64,000 nt of DNA from Xenopus tropicalis (taxonomy: Eukaryota; Chordata; Amphibia; Anura; Pipidae): positions 197,135,372-197,199,371 of the forward strand of contig NC_030677.2 in NCBI RefSeq assembly GCF_000004195.4. Direction: 5' to 3'. The notes below the pieces were generated by a model. The model was not told where the DNA came from. It worked only from the letters and a program-made list of their open reading frames with translations, and ran no database searches. Shown here piece by piece: positions 33,166-43,560 of the stretch (its first letter is position 1; every line of letters starts with the position of its first letter). The position numbers and the translations under genes are program-made.

Positions 33166-34137
33166 GGGTTTTTACCGGTGTTGCTGGCCCAATCTGACCT
33201 TGATGGCATTGGTGTTGGATTCACTTGGCACAACAATAACCACAATTAATGCAACCAGAACCATGAATTTACTAGAAGGTCCTGGCTGACAAGGGTTCCC
33301 TTGCATCAATGTTTGCAATGTAATTCTTTTGAGCAGCTTGAGGGGCCCCAATGCGAGCGAGTAAAGGTGCAAGTACCTTTCCAAATTAGCACTGGGCACT
33401 TGTGAACCCAGAGACAACTACACAGCCATCATATTTGGAAGGGATCCATGGGTTCAGCAACTGGCACATTGCAAATATGATTCTGAGCACAAAGCACATG
33501 GAAGAACTTACTATACTATCACCATTTGAAATGGACAAATTCTAAATGTATTTTGTATCACAATGCTCTTCAGCACAATGTAGCCGCCTAGATATGGGTA
33601 CTAAACTGTTCATCTGATTATGTCCATTTCTGGTAATTATTGGGTACCATGGGTTTCCTTTTTCATTTTAATGACTTTTTACTTGGATTTACAGTAATCC
33701 GTTTCAGCTATTTGGTTTGACGGGGGTTTATTTTTCATTTTAACGACTTGTTTCTTAACATGGATTTACAGTAAAGCTTGATTTGGTACGATGGGCTTCT
33801 TTTTCCTTTTATTTGAAAAATGAAAATAAAAATTCTGAGCGGCTGGAAAAGTGCCAAAATGATAGGGGATTTTTAAAACAATATACAATGGTCACGCATA
33901 GTCATTGTTCTTAGTGCTGGAAATCACACATGTAACAATATGAAATAACTAGCAACAGAAAACAAACAGGTGGGCTGTATTAACTGTTTATGGTCACTAT
34001 TCTTGGGGTTTAACCACCCTTTTAGGTCCAAAATAGTCAGGCTCCCATTACACTATAAAAGTGACAGCTACACCGACATTATCATCATTTATCATCATCA
34101 TTTATTGATATAGCAATAGTTTGCAATCGAATATACT
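33166..34137. other. Low-copy sequence with a weak duplication
   Basis: At about 33655-33800 two diverged copies of a block with TTTCATTTTAA, CGACTTG/GACTTTT and GGATTTACAGTAA lie in tandem, period near 80 bp. No gene recognised. Confidence 0.35.
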
Positions 34138-35199
34138 ATACACGTATAGGACCCATTATCCAGAATGCACGGGACCAAGGGTATTCTGGATAAGGGGTCT
34201 TTCCTTAATTTGGATCTCCATACCTTGAGTCTACTAAAAAATCAATAAAACTGGATTATTTTGTATCCAATAAGAATTATTTACAGTATAACTTAGTTGG
34301 AAACAATTACAAGGTACTGTTTTAAACATTAATTAAACCCAATAGGACTGTTCTGCCCCAATAAGGGGTAATTATATCTTAGTTGGGATCAAGTACAGGT
34401 ACTGTTTTATTATTAAAGAGAAAAGGGAATCATTTAACCATTAAATAAACCCAATAGGGCTGTTCTGCCCCCAATAAGGGGTAATTATATCTTAGTTGGG
34501 ATCAAGTACAGGTACTGTTTTATTATTACAGAGAAAAGGGAATCATTTAACCATGAAATAAACCCAATAGGGCTGTTCTGCCCCCAATAAGGGGTAATAA
34601 TATCTTAGTTGGGATCAAGTACAGGTACTGTTTTATTATTACAGAGAAAAGGGAATCATTTAACCATGAAATAAACCCAATAGGGCTGTTCTGCCCCCAA
34701 TAAGGGGTAATTATATCTTAGTTGGGATCAAGTACAGGTACTGTTTTATTATTAAAGAGAAAATGGAATCATTTAACCATTAAATAAACCCAATAGGGCT
34801 GTTCTGCCCCAATAAGGGGTAATTATATCTTAGTTGGGATCAAGTACAGGTACTGTTTTATTATTAAAGAGAAAATGGAATCATTTAACCATTAAATAAA
34901 CCCAATAGGGCTGTTCTGCCCCCAATAAGGGGTAATTATATCTTAGTTGGGATCAAGTACAGGTACTGTTTTATTATTACAGAGAAAAGGGAATCATTTA
35001 ACCATGAAATAAACCCAATAGGGCTGTTCTGCCCCCAATAAGGGGTAATTATATCTTAGTTGGGATCAAGTACAGGTACTGTTTTATTACTACAGAGAAA
35101 AAGGAAATCAGTTTTAAAATTCAGAATTATTTAATTAAAATGGAAGACAGGCTTTCCATAATTCAGAGCTTTCTGGATAAGGGATCCCATAACCTGTAT
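34138..35199 (+). mobile_element. TACAGGTA-family MITE with 7-unit internal array
   Basis: Left TACACGTATAGGACCCATT and right GGGATCCCATAACCTGTA are the inverted ends, and AGAGCTTTCTGGATAAGG precedes the right end. In between, TTCTGCCC recurs at 34351, 34463, 34576, 34689, 34802, 34914 and 35027, i.e. at 112 or 113 bp. The 1-bp difference comes from CCCC versus CCCCC. Compared with the 312-bp copy at 8488, essentially all the extra length is array. Confidence 0.92.
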
Positions 35200-35404
35200 A
35201 TCCATGTTGATTTGAACAGCCAGATATCTTTGATTGCATATCCACTGCATTTACTCAGATTTGCCTAAATCTAAACCAGTGTTAGAGTAGATGTTACTGA
35301 CTATGTCCTTTCTTGGTCTAATAACAATATATCCCTTCTACAGTCTTAGTAGGAAAGTACATGGCGATTGTTCTATAGCAGTGTATGAGTCCTGTACATT
35401 TAGG
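35200..35404. other. Low-copy sequence
   Basis: Short spacer between two MITEs; nothing recognised. Confidence 0.35.
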
Positions 35405-35798
35405 GGGAGGTTTATCAACGTTCGAGTTTGATTTTTTTTCCCGATTCGAATTTTTTTGCTCTATAATAACCCAAATTCGAATTATGGTTCAAACACTTGA
35501 ATGTTTGCTATTTATAAACTATTTTAAAACTCTAATGTAAAACCTCGCCATCTAAAAGCTTGTGAGTTTCTACAGAAGTCAATGGGAGTTGCCTTGGTAA
35601 ATTCAAGCCATATTTTCAATTTGAGATATTTGAGTTTTCAAGTTTTGTTTGAGTTTGTAAACTCGAAAATTCAAGGTATTTGAGGTTTTTATTTGCGCAA
35701 GTTTACCACAATTTAAATAAAAGAGCATTGGATATGTGAGTTTCGCTTTAGAAACACAAACTTGAATTCGCAAACTTGAAAACTGATAAATAAGCCCA
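35405..35798. mobile_element. MITE with GGGCTTATTTATCA-like ends
   Basis: Left GGGGGAGGTTTATCAACG and right GATAAATAAGCCCA are inverted (RC of right: TGGGCTTATTTATC). The interior is rich in TTCGAATT and AAACTTGAA words and contains AAAAGCTTGTGAGTTTC. A decayed copy lies at 20800-21140. Its right end directly abuts the TTAA of the next element. Confidence 0.75.
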
Positions 35799-36409
35799 TT
35801 AAAGGAGAAGGAAAGGCTAGTAAAGAGTTAATCTCAAGCTGCAGGTATACCTTCAGTTCTCTCAATAGTGCCCTTAAGTCTCCCCATATTTCTCCTGTTC
35901 AGATGATCAGAAGTCAAACAGGAAAAAAAAATCCTGAGCTCTGTAAAGAAAATTCCCATAATGCCTCGCTCCTGCACCAAGACCAGTACATGCTATGATT
36001 GGCTCAGATCACACATTTCTAAGGGAAGGGGGAGTTCTTAGCATTCTTGTGGGAGGGGGGAGCAGGAGAGGGGAGAGAGCAGCACACACTCTGGCACAGG
36101 AAAAAACAAATAAATAAGGTTGAGGAGACTGCCTCATACAGACAAAAGCAAACAAAAGGAATTCTGGGAATGAATTCCAAACTCTTAAAAAAATCCTATT
36201 TACATGGGTTTATCCTATAGGCTAAAGCTCACCCACATGGTGACTCTACCTAAGCTGATCAGAAAACCCTGCACAAGGAAGGAGACGAGAAATCCTGTGT
36301 TTCTTTTGATAGAGGACTCAGTGCAGCATTTCTGTGAGTGCTTATGGCTGTATTTACATAGAGCTTTCTGATAAAGCTTACTTAGTTTTTACCTTTCCTT
36401 CTCTTTTAA
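35799..36409. mobile_element. T2-family MITE, complete
   Basis: TTAAAGGAGAAGGAAAGGC on the left and CCTTTCCTTCTCTTTTAA on the right form a near-perfect terminal inverted repeat with TTAA at each edge (35799-35802 and 36406-36409). This is the classic T2/Kolobok-type terminus. The interior contains CATTCTTGTGGGAGG and GCAGCACACACTCTGG. No coding capacity. Confidence 0.9.
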
Positions 36410-36898
36410 TGAGAGTTGGTGGCCCAGACACTTAAAATAAAATCCATAAATTATACAAAGAAATGTTATGGGGCAATAAATATTTAAAACAACTGAAAAT
36501 GAAGTAAAGAGATAGGGCTTCCTAATCAGTTGCTTACACAGCCAGACTGCAAGGCAACAATAATATTTGCCCACATTCAGCCTATGGTAGTGCTTCCCCC
36601 AGCAGAAAGTCCTGAATACAAGGCACTAAGGTTTCCCTTTGATAACAGCTACAGACATAAATAATGGCCCAGTGTGGAACACAAGTATAATGGATCCCAC
36701 TATAAAGGTGCTAGGGACAGGAGAGCATAATACGATAGTTTAGATGATCAAGGTGTTCTAGTTCTGTACCTTACCTATATTGGATTCTCTATATAGCTCA
36801 TATTCTAAAGTAGAATAATATGGATGTTAATATCTTGATGTATAAACAGTATATGGGTAAAATAAGGGTAAGAGGAACATAATGCCTACTCTTCCTTT
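36410..36898. other. Low-copy sequence
   Basis: No feature recognised before the L1 target duplication at 36899. Confidence 0.35.
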
Positions 36899-37045
36899 GA
36901 GGGTAACGTCTTTTTTTTTTAATTTGACAATTTTTATTGTTTTATCATCACAAACAACCAACAACATGATATAAAGTAGCCTATGACAAGGTTATCATTA
37001 TAGTAAGTATCTTAAGGCTAAACACCTATGTATGAACCATAACTT

Positions 37046-37137
37046 ATGCTCTTTGCAGAGCACGCTTGGGAGAAAGGAGGAGAGGGGGAGAGAAAAAGAG
37101 CAAAGCAAGAGTGTAGAAGAAAGAAAGGAAGAGAAGG

Positions 37138-37174
<37 letters not shown>

Positions 37175-37190
37175 AAAAAAAAAAAAACAG
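37046..37190 (+). repeat. Purine tract ending in about 36 A's, within the L1 3' UTR
   Basis: Almost only A and G from about 37067, ending in an uninterrupted A-run (about 37138-37173), one C, and about 13 more A's. In L1 sense it is a pyrimidine/T tract. Mammalian L1 3' UTRs carry a G-rich polypurine tract in sense, so this one has opposite strand polarity. It also makes 60- to 80-codon lysine-rich frames that are not genes. Confidence 0.9.
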
Positions 37191-37261
37191 AGTATATATA
37201 TATTAACCCATATAATTTCAGTAAAAACTTTCAAAAACCTTTTACTTAATCTTATATTCCC

Positions 37262-38238
37262 TCATAATTTTTCTTTATAGTTTTTCCATAAGGACCATTT
37301 TTTGCTGTACATGTTCATAGCATTCTTGTTTCTAGCATCAAAGAATTCGAACTTTTCAGTTAAGTCTAGGAAGTTGACCATATCCGAGATATCAGGAATG
37401 GTGTCTGATTTCCATCTCTGTGCAATTAAAAGTCTTGCCACTTCTAAAAAATGCACCACCAGTAATTTTTGAGAAAATTTTATAAAATCCAGCTCAAGGT
37501 TCAAAAGCGCGGTGGAGGGTGTTTTAGGGATTGGTATATCTACCACTTTGTTTAGTAAGTCGAATACCTGTGTCCAGAATGGGACCAATTTGTAACAGTC
37601 CCACCAAATGTGGATATGAGATCCATCTTGTCCACATCCTCTCCAGCATTTATTGGTTGAAGTTTGTGGGTAGATTTTATTTAGTCTCACTGGAACCAGG
37701 TACCAACGATACATTAATTTAATACTGGGTTCTAATAGCCTGGCTGATTTTGTCGAGGTTGAGATCAGGGCAAATGCCAAATTCCAGTCTATCGGATCTA
37801 GTGGAACTTTCAGTTCATTTCCCCAGGCAGTTATGTACGGATCTGGTGGTCTAGAAGTTTGATCGTTGATGCTGGCATAGAATTGAGAAATCCGTGCTCC
37901 TGTTAGAGTAGCAGAAGTAATTTTTTGTTGACTAGCCGACAGGCGTTTTGGGATGCAGTAAGGATTAGCTCTGAGAAAACTCGAAAGTTGGAGATATATG
38001 TAGAATGTCCTGGCAGGTACCAACCATTTGTTTCGAAGGATATCGAATGTAGGTAAATGATCATTAATCAAAACGTCAGACCATAGAGTCATTCCAGCCT
38101 GAGTCCACTGGTGTGGATTGAAGTCAGGGATGATCCCTTTAAAAGCAGAAAGAGGGAATTTTGGATGTAAACCTTGGGTCAGAGGGTCAGAATGCATAAA
38201 TAGGTCCCAGACCTTTATTGATGCCTGGCATGTTGGAA
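37262..38238 (-). pseudogene. L1 ORF2 C-terminal fragment, open to the truncation point
   Basis: The frame continues upstream of the Met at 38197 (reading ...CQASIKVWDLF) to the truncation at 38238, so it is an interior ORF2 piece of about 325 residues. Counting from that Met, SIKLMYRWYLVPVRLNK spans about residues 158-174, and the Cys/His motif C184-x3-C188-x7-H196-x4-C201 has the same spacing as mammalian L1 ORF2. Endonuclease and catalytic RT domains are missing. The frame is undamaged, supporting recent insertion, but no functional product is expected. Confidence 0.9.
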
Positions 38239-38253
38239 GAGGGTAACGTCTTT

Positions 38254-39524
38254 AATGGAGATGGGGCTTATGTCTTATCGGCAGCAATATTCTGAAAAAA
38301 AGGCAAAAGTGCCTTCCCCTCACATGGGACTCCCTAAGCTCCCACACTGTGATGCTTCTTTAGGATAAGCATCTCTACCCAAGCACTTTGGCTCCTTTAG
38401 GCCTAATGTAAAGATTGAATACCTTCTAGGGCTAAATTGTAGGACACACGTTGATGCTCAGACCAAGCTGCCAAATAAGCCCCAACTTAACATACACTGG
38501 GACACCAACCCACCACCTAGCCATGACTAATAGGGAACAAATAGCTCTAATATGACATCTAGGGGATTCAGGGGATTTAAACATATAAAGGAAAGGAGTG
38601 GAGATTACATTATAGCCTCTCCTCCCAACACAGCCGTGCATGCAGAACATGGCCCATATTCACTTTATATATGTCATTTCATGCAACTACTCAGACACAT
38701 ATTTAAATATAACTTACGGATGGAACTACAAAGGAAACCAAAGCAACTCTGTGTTTAATGAAGTACAATGTTCCAAAATCTATGAAGATTCTACCGATCC
38801 TCTAGAGAGCCTGTAAGTATTCATTTAGTCCCTCCATTTGTTTTCTTTGGCTTGGGTTTTCTCTTTCATATTTGATAGTCTGAGACTTCCAAGCCAGAGA
38901 ACAATGGCTGCCATGACCCCTATTCAGTGCTTTTATACCAACCCGCATGCCTTGGCTTATCTCTCACTGGCTTCTGTATTGTATTTTTGTTGAAGAAAAA
39001 GGAAAGGACTCCATGTTGTGCTGCACTGAATACCCAGGTACAGACGCAAAGGCATTCAAATAAAATAAGCATTTTTACACCAAAGTCCAAGAAGTTAAAA
39101 AACATAAATGTGATCCAATATACGTATAGTAAAACATATATTTTATATGGCACTGAAGGAAATACTTCCTTTGCTCCTTTCACTTGGCTGCAACCTATCC
39201 ATTATTCAACTAAATCCTTTTCCAGCCATCACATTGCTTTTTCATACTGTTTTGGATTACTTAAACCTTGCACTGTATGAACTGCCTTTCAGTGAACCTC
39301 AACATGGCCGTGTGTTAGCTCTAACCTGTAACAGCAAGCGGAATAACTGCATCTCTGAAGTGGCCCAAGACAATCCTCAGCCGATTGGACAAAAATAGAC
39401 ATAATGAAAAAAGAGGGAAACCGAAGTTCAAACCTTCGGACAGTGTTTTTTTAAATTATCTCTGTGTATTTGTTTAATGTAAATGTTACTAAGCCATACC
39501 ATAAATATGCATTATTTGAAGGCA
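38254..39524. other. Low-copy sequence
   Basis: Several frames of 65-117 codons on both strands around 38900-39400 overlap one another without domain signatures. No transposon ends recognised. Confidence 0.35.
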
Positions 39525-39905
39525 GGGCCGCCATCACGAATGACAGGGCCCCACACAGGCCCTGTCATTTGAAGTATACAAAGGCCCAAACAGCGCCCAG
39601 CAGCCCAATAAATAGTGACTGTCTATGGCATCTTACAGCAGCCCCTCTGGCATTTGCCAGAATCCACAATTTGCCAGTCCAGACCTGGCCCTGTACTAAA
39701 GTAAGTAGGGCCCTCCCAGGGGGCCCCAATTATCAACTAGACCCCTAGGTGTAGGGCCCTGCAAAAACTAGAATGGGGCCAAAATGATGCCATCGTGCCA
39801 AAATCCTGCCCATGACCTACCCAAACCCCACCCACTCCCCATAGGCTTCTTCATAACTGACTTCTGAATCACGTTTTTATTTATATTGGGGCCCCCCCTG
39901 CCTGC
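39525..39905. mobile_element. Cluster of short GC-rich repeats (GGCAGGGCCGCCAT)
   Basis: Starts GGCAGGGCCGCCATCACG. Inside lies a unit with CAGCCCAATAAATAGTG, GGCATTTGCCAGAATCC and TTTGCCAGTCCAGACC that recurs at 41058-41190 and, reversed, at 47205-47375. It then returns to GGGCCCTCCCAGGGGGCC. It looks like one short element inserted in another, but I could not fix all boundaries. Confidence 0.5.
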
Positions 39906-40149
39906 AGGACCCCTTGTACCCCAGTGATGGCAGTAGGGTTACCACCTTCTGTGGGAGGAAAACCTGGTGTGGGGCGGGGCAGTGATGTCATGGGGGTGTG
40001 GTGATGTGTGTCAGGGGCAGGGCCAATGATGTTGGAGCTGGGTTATGATGTGACGATTGGTGATTGGCTTATTGCCACTGTCAGTCTAACAGAGTCCTGC
40101 CCAGTTTTCCTTATTTGGAAAAGGTGAACATAAAATAGAAAACAGAGTT
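39906..40149. other. Decayed repeat fragment
   Basis: TAGGGTTACCACCTTC and GTGGGGCGGGGCAGTGATG resemble the end of a dispersed frog repeat; no second end found. Confidence 0.3.
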
Positions 40150-40402
40150 GGAAGTTCATTCGTCGATTTCCCATAGACTCCATTTTAATCAAATAATCTA
40201 AGTTTTCAAAAAGTTTTTCTCTGTAATAGTAAACCTGTACCTTGTACTGGATCCCAACTAAGTACCTTGTATATGATCACAACTACTGGGTTTGTTCAAT
40301 GCTCAAGTGATGTTTATGGCAATCCAAGTTAGAGAAAGACCCCTTTTCCAGAAGACCCCCAGGTCCCCAACATTCTGAATAACAGTTCCCATACCTGTAT
40401 TA
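40150..40402 (-). mobile_element. TACAGGTA-family MITE, reverse copy, truncated
   Basis: Reads CCCATAGACTCCATTTTAAT, TTTTTCTCTGTAATAGTAAA, GGATCCCAACTAAG and ends CCCATACCTGTA. The left terminus is missing. One copy of the internal unit only. Confidence 0.75.
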
Positions 40403-41057
40403 CCAAACATTACGTTTCTTTTTAGCCTTTGGTGCCCACTTTACCAACCTGTCTCTTCCGTTCCTTGATCATTTCATATTCTCAGTCCATTCCCCATTAT
40501 ACAGGTTGCACAACGACATGTGAGGATGTAAAATACATGGACAATTTACATTTCACAAAGTTCTTTCCCTGTTTGTGTAGTACAGAAATAGTAATACACC
40601 ACAACCAGTTCATAGGCTGCAGGCTATGCAGGGAAGCTAATTAACCAGTGTAACAGACACATAACTTAGATAGCAGAAAAAGAAGTCCATTATGGTTTTA
40701 GATACACATGACAACGGCATTATTAACATGAGAAAACAGTGACCTAAGACCAAAGGCAAAATAGAGGACATGGTGGGTAAACAACAAGAGGTCCTACAGC
40801 CACAAGTTTAGGATCTCTCCCATACACACAAACCACATCTGAAGCCTCCTACACTCGCTCATCCCACATCTTCATCTTGGAGCCTCTTATCAGGCTTTTA
40901 CAAAACCACCCCAGAGAGTCAACAGAGACACATATTGCTGAGCCTAAGAAATGGCAATGTAAATGGAACTGAATTATAACAGAACCTCCAGAGCTAGATC
41001 AAACAACACTAGGAGAGAGACATGCATGTATTTGGGATACTAAAAAATAGTACTATG
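40403..41057. other. Low-copy sequence
   Basis: No feature recognised. Confidence 0.35.
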
Positions 41058-41190
41058 AGCCAGGCCTGCACTGGGATTTATAACAGGCCAAACAGCCCCA
41101 TCAGCCCAACAAATAGTGACTGTCTGCGGCTTCTTTCTGGCATTTGCCAGAATCCACAGATTGTCAGTCCAGGCCTGCTATGGGCTTCAA
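41058..41190 (+). mobile_element. Short element (GGCCTGCACTGGG ends)
   Basis: CAGGCCTGCACTGGGATT on the left and TGTCAGTCCAGGCCTG on the right are inverted. It contains CAACAAATAGTGACTG and GGCATTTGCCAGAATCC. Same family as the units inside 39525-39905 and at 47205-47375. Confidence 0.65.
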
Positions 41191-41211
41191 GTTTTCCTTA
41201 ACCTTTCGGGT

Positions 41212-41402
41212 AAAGACACACTTTGCTACTAGTAGCAGCTACTTGTCATGGCTACTAAATGCCAGAAAATCCCCTGCCATAGACAATACTGAGAATTGCC
41301 TCTGCTAAAACTCACATAGAGACAATTATCAGTAAATGATCAGCATTGTCTATTTTAATAGCCACAACAAGTAGCTGCTAGTAGCTCTGTGTGTCTTCAC
41401 AA
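41212..41402. mobile_element. Palindromic MITE (AGACACAC ends)
   Basis: Left AGACACACTTTGCTACTAG and right CTAGTAGCTCTGTGTGTCT are inverted; complementarity continues through CAGCTACTTGTCATGGC and GCCACAACAAGTAGCTG. Total about 190 bp, no coding content. Confidence 0.8.
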
Positions 41403-41621
41403 TTAAGTTGACGTTCAACATACTACATCTTAAAGGTCACAATACATGCATATTTTTAAACAGTAGAGTGATCAGCACAAGGGAATACCTGTACTGGCAT
41501 AGGGTTATTATTATGGTATCTCGCTACGGCCTATAAAAAAAACTTCTTGCCGTGGAGAGTTCCATTTACAGCCATATTCCAATATTCCATCATGTTTCAG
41601 CTTAATTATACTTGACGTAAC

Positions 41622-42257
41622 TGTCAGGATCAGCGGGATTCGAACCCCACTTGGGGTGTTCCTGACAGCATGCTTTTGCCTCTATAGCCACTGGAGGCAT
41701 TTGGGCTCTGTCTGTTTCTTCTCTTGTCTCCTACTTTCTGTATGCTCCCTTTCCTCCGCCCACCTCATTAACCTCATGTGTTTCCCATCTTCTAATCTTC
41801 TCCCTTTACAAGCCTTTCCCTGACCATTGCCCCTTGCTTGGTCATTAATTGTCTTTCGTGACCCTGCCGTCCTGTTCCTGTTCCTGTGTCTGTGTCCTTG
41901 TTCTCGCTGGTTCCAAGCTCCAGTTCCGTGTCCTGATCCTGCCTTCTGCCTTGTTCCTGAGCCCTTCCTAGTTCTACCTTGATTTCCCGGTTTTGACCTT
42001 GGCCTGCCCTGACTACGTTTGACTGCCGCTTGCCCTGACCTTTTGCCTGCTTTTGGATTCTGCCTCTGCCTGCCGTTCTACATTCAGTTTGTATGTTCAT
42101 TGTATGTTCGGTTACATCACTAGTTTATTAAAGTTCTTCACCTTCAACATGGCCTCTGGCACCAGTTCTGTGACTTATGGTTACACTCCGGGTTACCCAG
42201 TCTTCAGGCTCCCACCTTCCTGGTACTCCACAGCGTCTCCACAGGGAGACCGTGACA
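41622..42257 (+). mobile_element. Solo LTR (Gypsy-like), 636 bp, TSD GTAAC
   Basis: Begins TGTCAGGATCAGCGGG and ends GAGACCGTGACA, with perfect 5-bp flanks GTAAC (41617-41621 and 42258-42262). The interior is pyrimidine-rich (repeated CCTG, TTCCTG and CTGCC words) with a TTTATTAAAG motif near 42124 that can serve as a poly(A) signal, which supports plus orientation. GGATTCGAACCCC near the 5' end resembles a reversed tRNA B box by chance. No internal coding region remains. Confidence 0.88.
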
Positions 42258-42307
42258 GTAACTTTGCACTGTAAAGTTTTACTGATGGTGATTAAACAAA
42301 ACAAACA

Positions 42308-42823
42308 CATACATCCCAACATTTGAAAAATGGAAAGAGGGACAAAAAGTGAAAAAAAAATATTGATCACTCCCATTTAGCAGCTACACCCCCTAAATAC
42401 CACTCCCATTTTACTAAATTTGGTGGCAATTGTTTAACCATGCCCATTTTTGCCACCACATCCCCTAAATACCACTCCCATTTTAAATTTGGCAGGTTAT
42501 TTTAAGTTTGAACATATTTCTGGGGGTTTTGGGGTCGATTTATGTGTTATTACAGTTTTGCTAAAAAGGTGAAATTGCCATTAAGCTGCGAGTCTCAGTT
42601 CCCCCAAAAGACCTGTTTAGCTTAATAGTTACATTTGCATCTCAGTGCAGGTGTAGCTTGTTAAGATTTCTGGGCTCTCTACCAAAAGCTACTTTTTAAT
42701 TAAGTTTGAGAAACATTGTATCTTTTGTAGCATTGCAGAAGATCAAAGGGAAATGAGGAACTTTTCAGTAAGAATCCGGGACTGCGGGTTGTCCCACAAA
42801 AATCAGGACTGTTGGGAGATATG
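42308..42823 (-). mobile_element. MITE-like element (CATACNTCCCAAC ends), 6-bp TSD
   Basis: Left CATACATCCCAACATTTG and right GACTGTTGGGAGATATG are inverted. CAAACA flanks both sides (42302-42307 and 42824-42829). It contains CACTCCCATTTTA repeats. The same family, in the other orientation, makes up the 60767-62323 insertion. Superfamily not determined. Confidence 0.75.
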
Positions 42824-42905
42824 CAAACAGGGAACAAGGGAAAGGAAACAAAACTTTCTAGACAGAAGTGAATGTGGATAAATGAGCTCATTTTTAAGTG
42901 CAAGC

Positions 42906-43160
42906 AGGCCCGGATTTGTGGTGAGGCCACAAAGGCCTGGGTCTAGGGCGGCACAAACACAAGGGCGGCATGCCGCCCGCCGCAGGCAAATTTTAAAATT
43001 TTGCTCCCATACGGAGCAATGGGGACATGTCCCCACTGCTCTGTATGGGAGTTCTAAGTTTGGCGCTTGTGCATGTGCATTAGCGTTCGAACGGGGGGGG
43101 GGGGGCTTGTTCGCACAGGTGCCTTGGGGCGCCCCCAGTAGAAATCCGGCACTGAGCGCA
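42906..43160. mobile_element. GC-rich MITE, reverse copy of the 27761 type
   Basis: AGGCCCGGATTTGTGGTG, CCACAAAGGCCTGGG and the hairpin pair CCATACGGAGCAATGGGG / CCCCACTGCTCTGTATGGG identify the family. A G-run (about 43094-43107) interrupts the right part. Confidence 0.7.
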
Positions 43161-43211
43161 AGTACAATATGTACTCAATTGCATCCATGAAAAAAAGGCA
43201 ATTAAGCCAAT

Positions 43212-43270
43212 ACAGGTATGGGAGCTGTTATCCAGAATGCTCTGGACCTGGGGATTTCCAGATAATTTTT
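43212..43270 (+). mobile_element. TACAGGTA-family MITE end fragment
   Basis: TACAGGTATGGGAGCTG, TTATCCAGAATGCTC and GGGGATTTCCAGATAA are the first about 60 bp of the family; the rest is missing, cut before the TTAA of the next element. Confidence 0.7.
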
Positions 43271-43280
43271 TCTTCACACT

Positions 43281-43560
43281 TTAAAGGAGAAGAAAAGGTA
43301 CAATCAATGGGGGGTGCAAAATGTTAGGCAGCCCCAGTGATTGTATATACTTACCTGATACCCTGGGATGGTGCTTCTGTTAGCAAAAAACTGCCCGAGG
43401 TACCTGCAAGTGATCCTCTCCCTTCTATCTCTTTCTTCATGATCCTGAGGCCAACCCATGTACAAAGAAAGTAGAAGGAAGAGGATCAATCGCTCGCTCT
43501 CAGGTACCCGGGGCCGGTGCAGTTTTCTGGCAACAGAGGTTATAGGTAAGTGGTTACAAT
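43281..43560 (+). mobile_element. T2-family MITE fragment
   Basis: TTAAAGGAGAAGAAAAGG is a clear T2 left end, followed by CAATCAATGGGGGGTGC and CCCCAGTGATTGTATA (internal inverted pair). No right TTAA terminus found. Confidence 0.7.

Larger units (their letters stand above)
36899..38253 (-). mobile_element. 5'-truncated L1 with perfect 15-bp TSD
   Basis: GAGGGTAACGTCTTT occurs at 36899-36913 and again at 38239-38253, exactly bounding a minus-strand LINE. The left side begins with a T-run (the poly(A) tail on the minus strand), then about 350 bp of 3' UTR, then ORF2. The 5' truncation point is 38238. The identical duplication and intact frame make this the youngest L1 in the window. A 15-bp duplication and poly(A) tail are hallmarks of target-primed reverse transcription. 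Confidence 0.95.

Noticed and set aside
41637..41655. tRNA B-box-like word (reverse of GGTTCGAATCC)
   Set aside because: It is inside the solo LTR; no acceptor stem, A box or anticodon arm can be built around it, and the T-stem does not pair properly.
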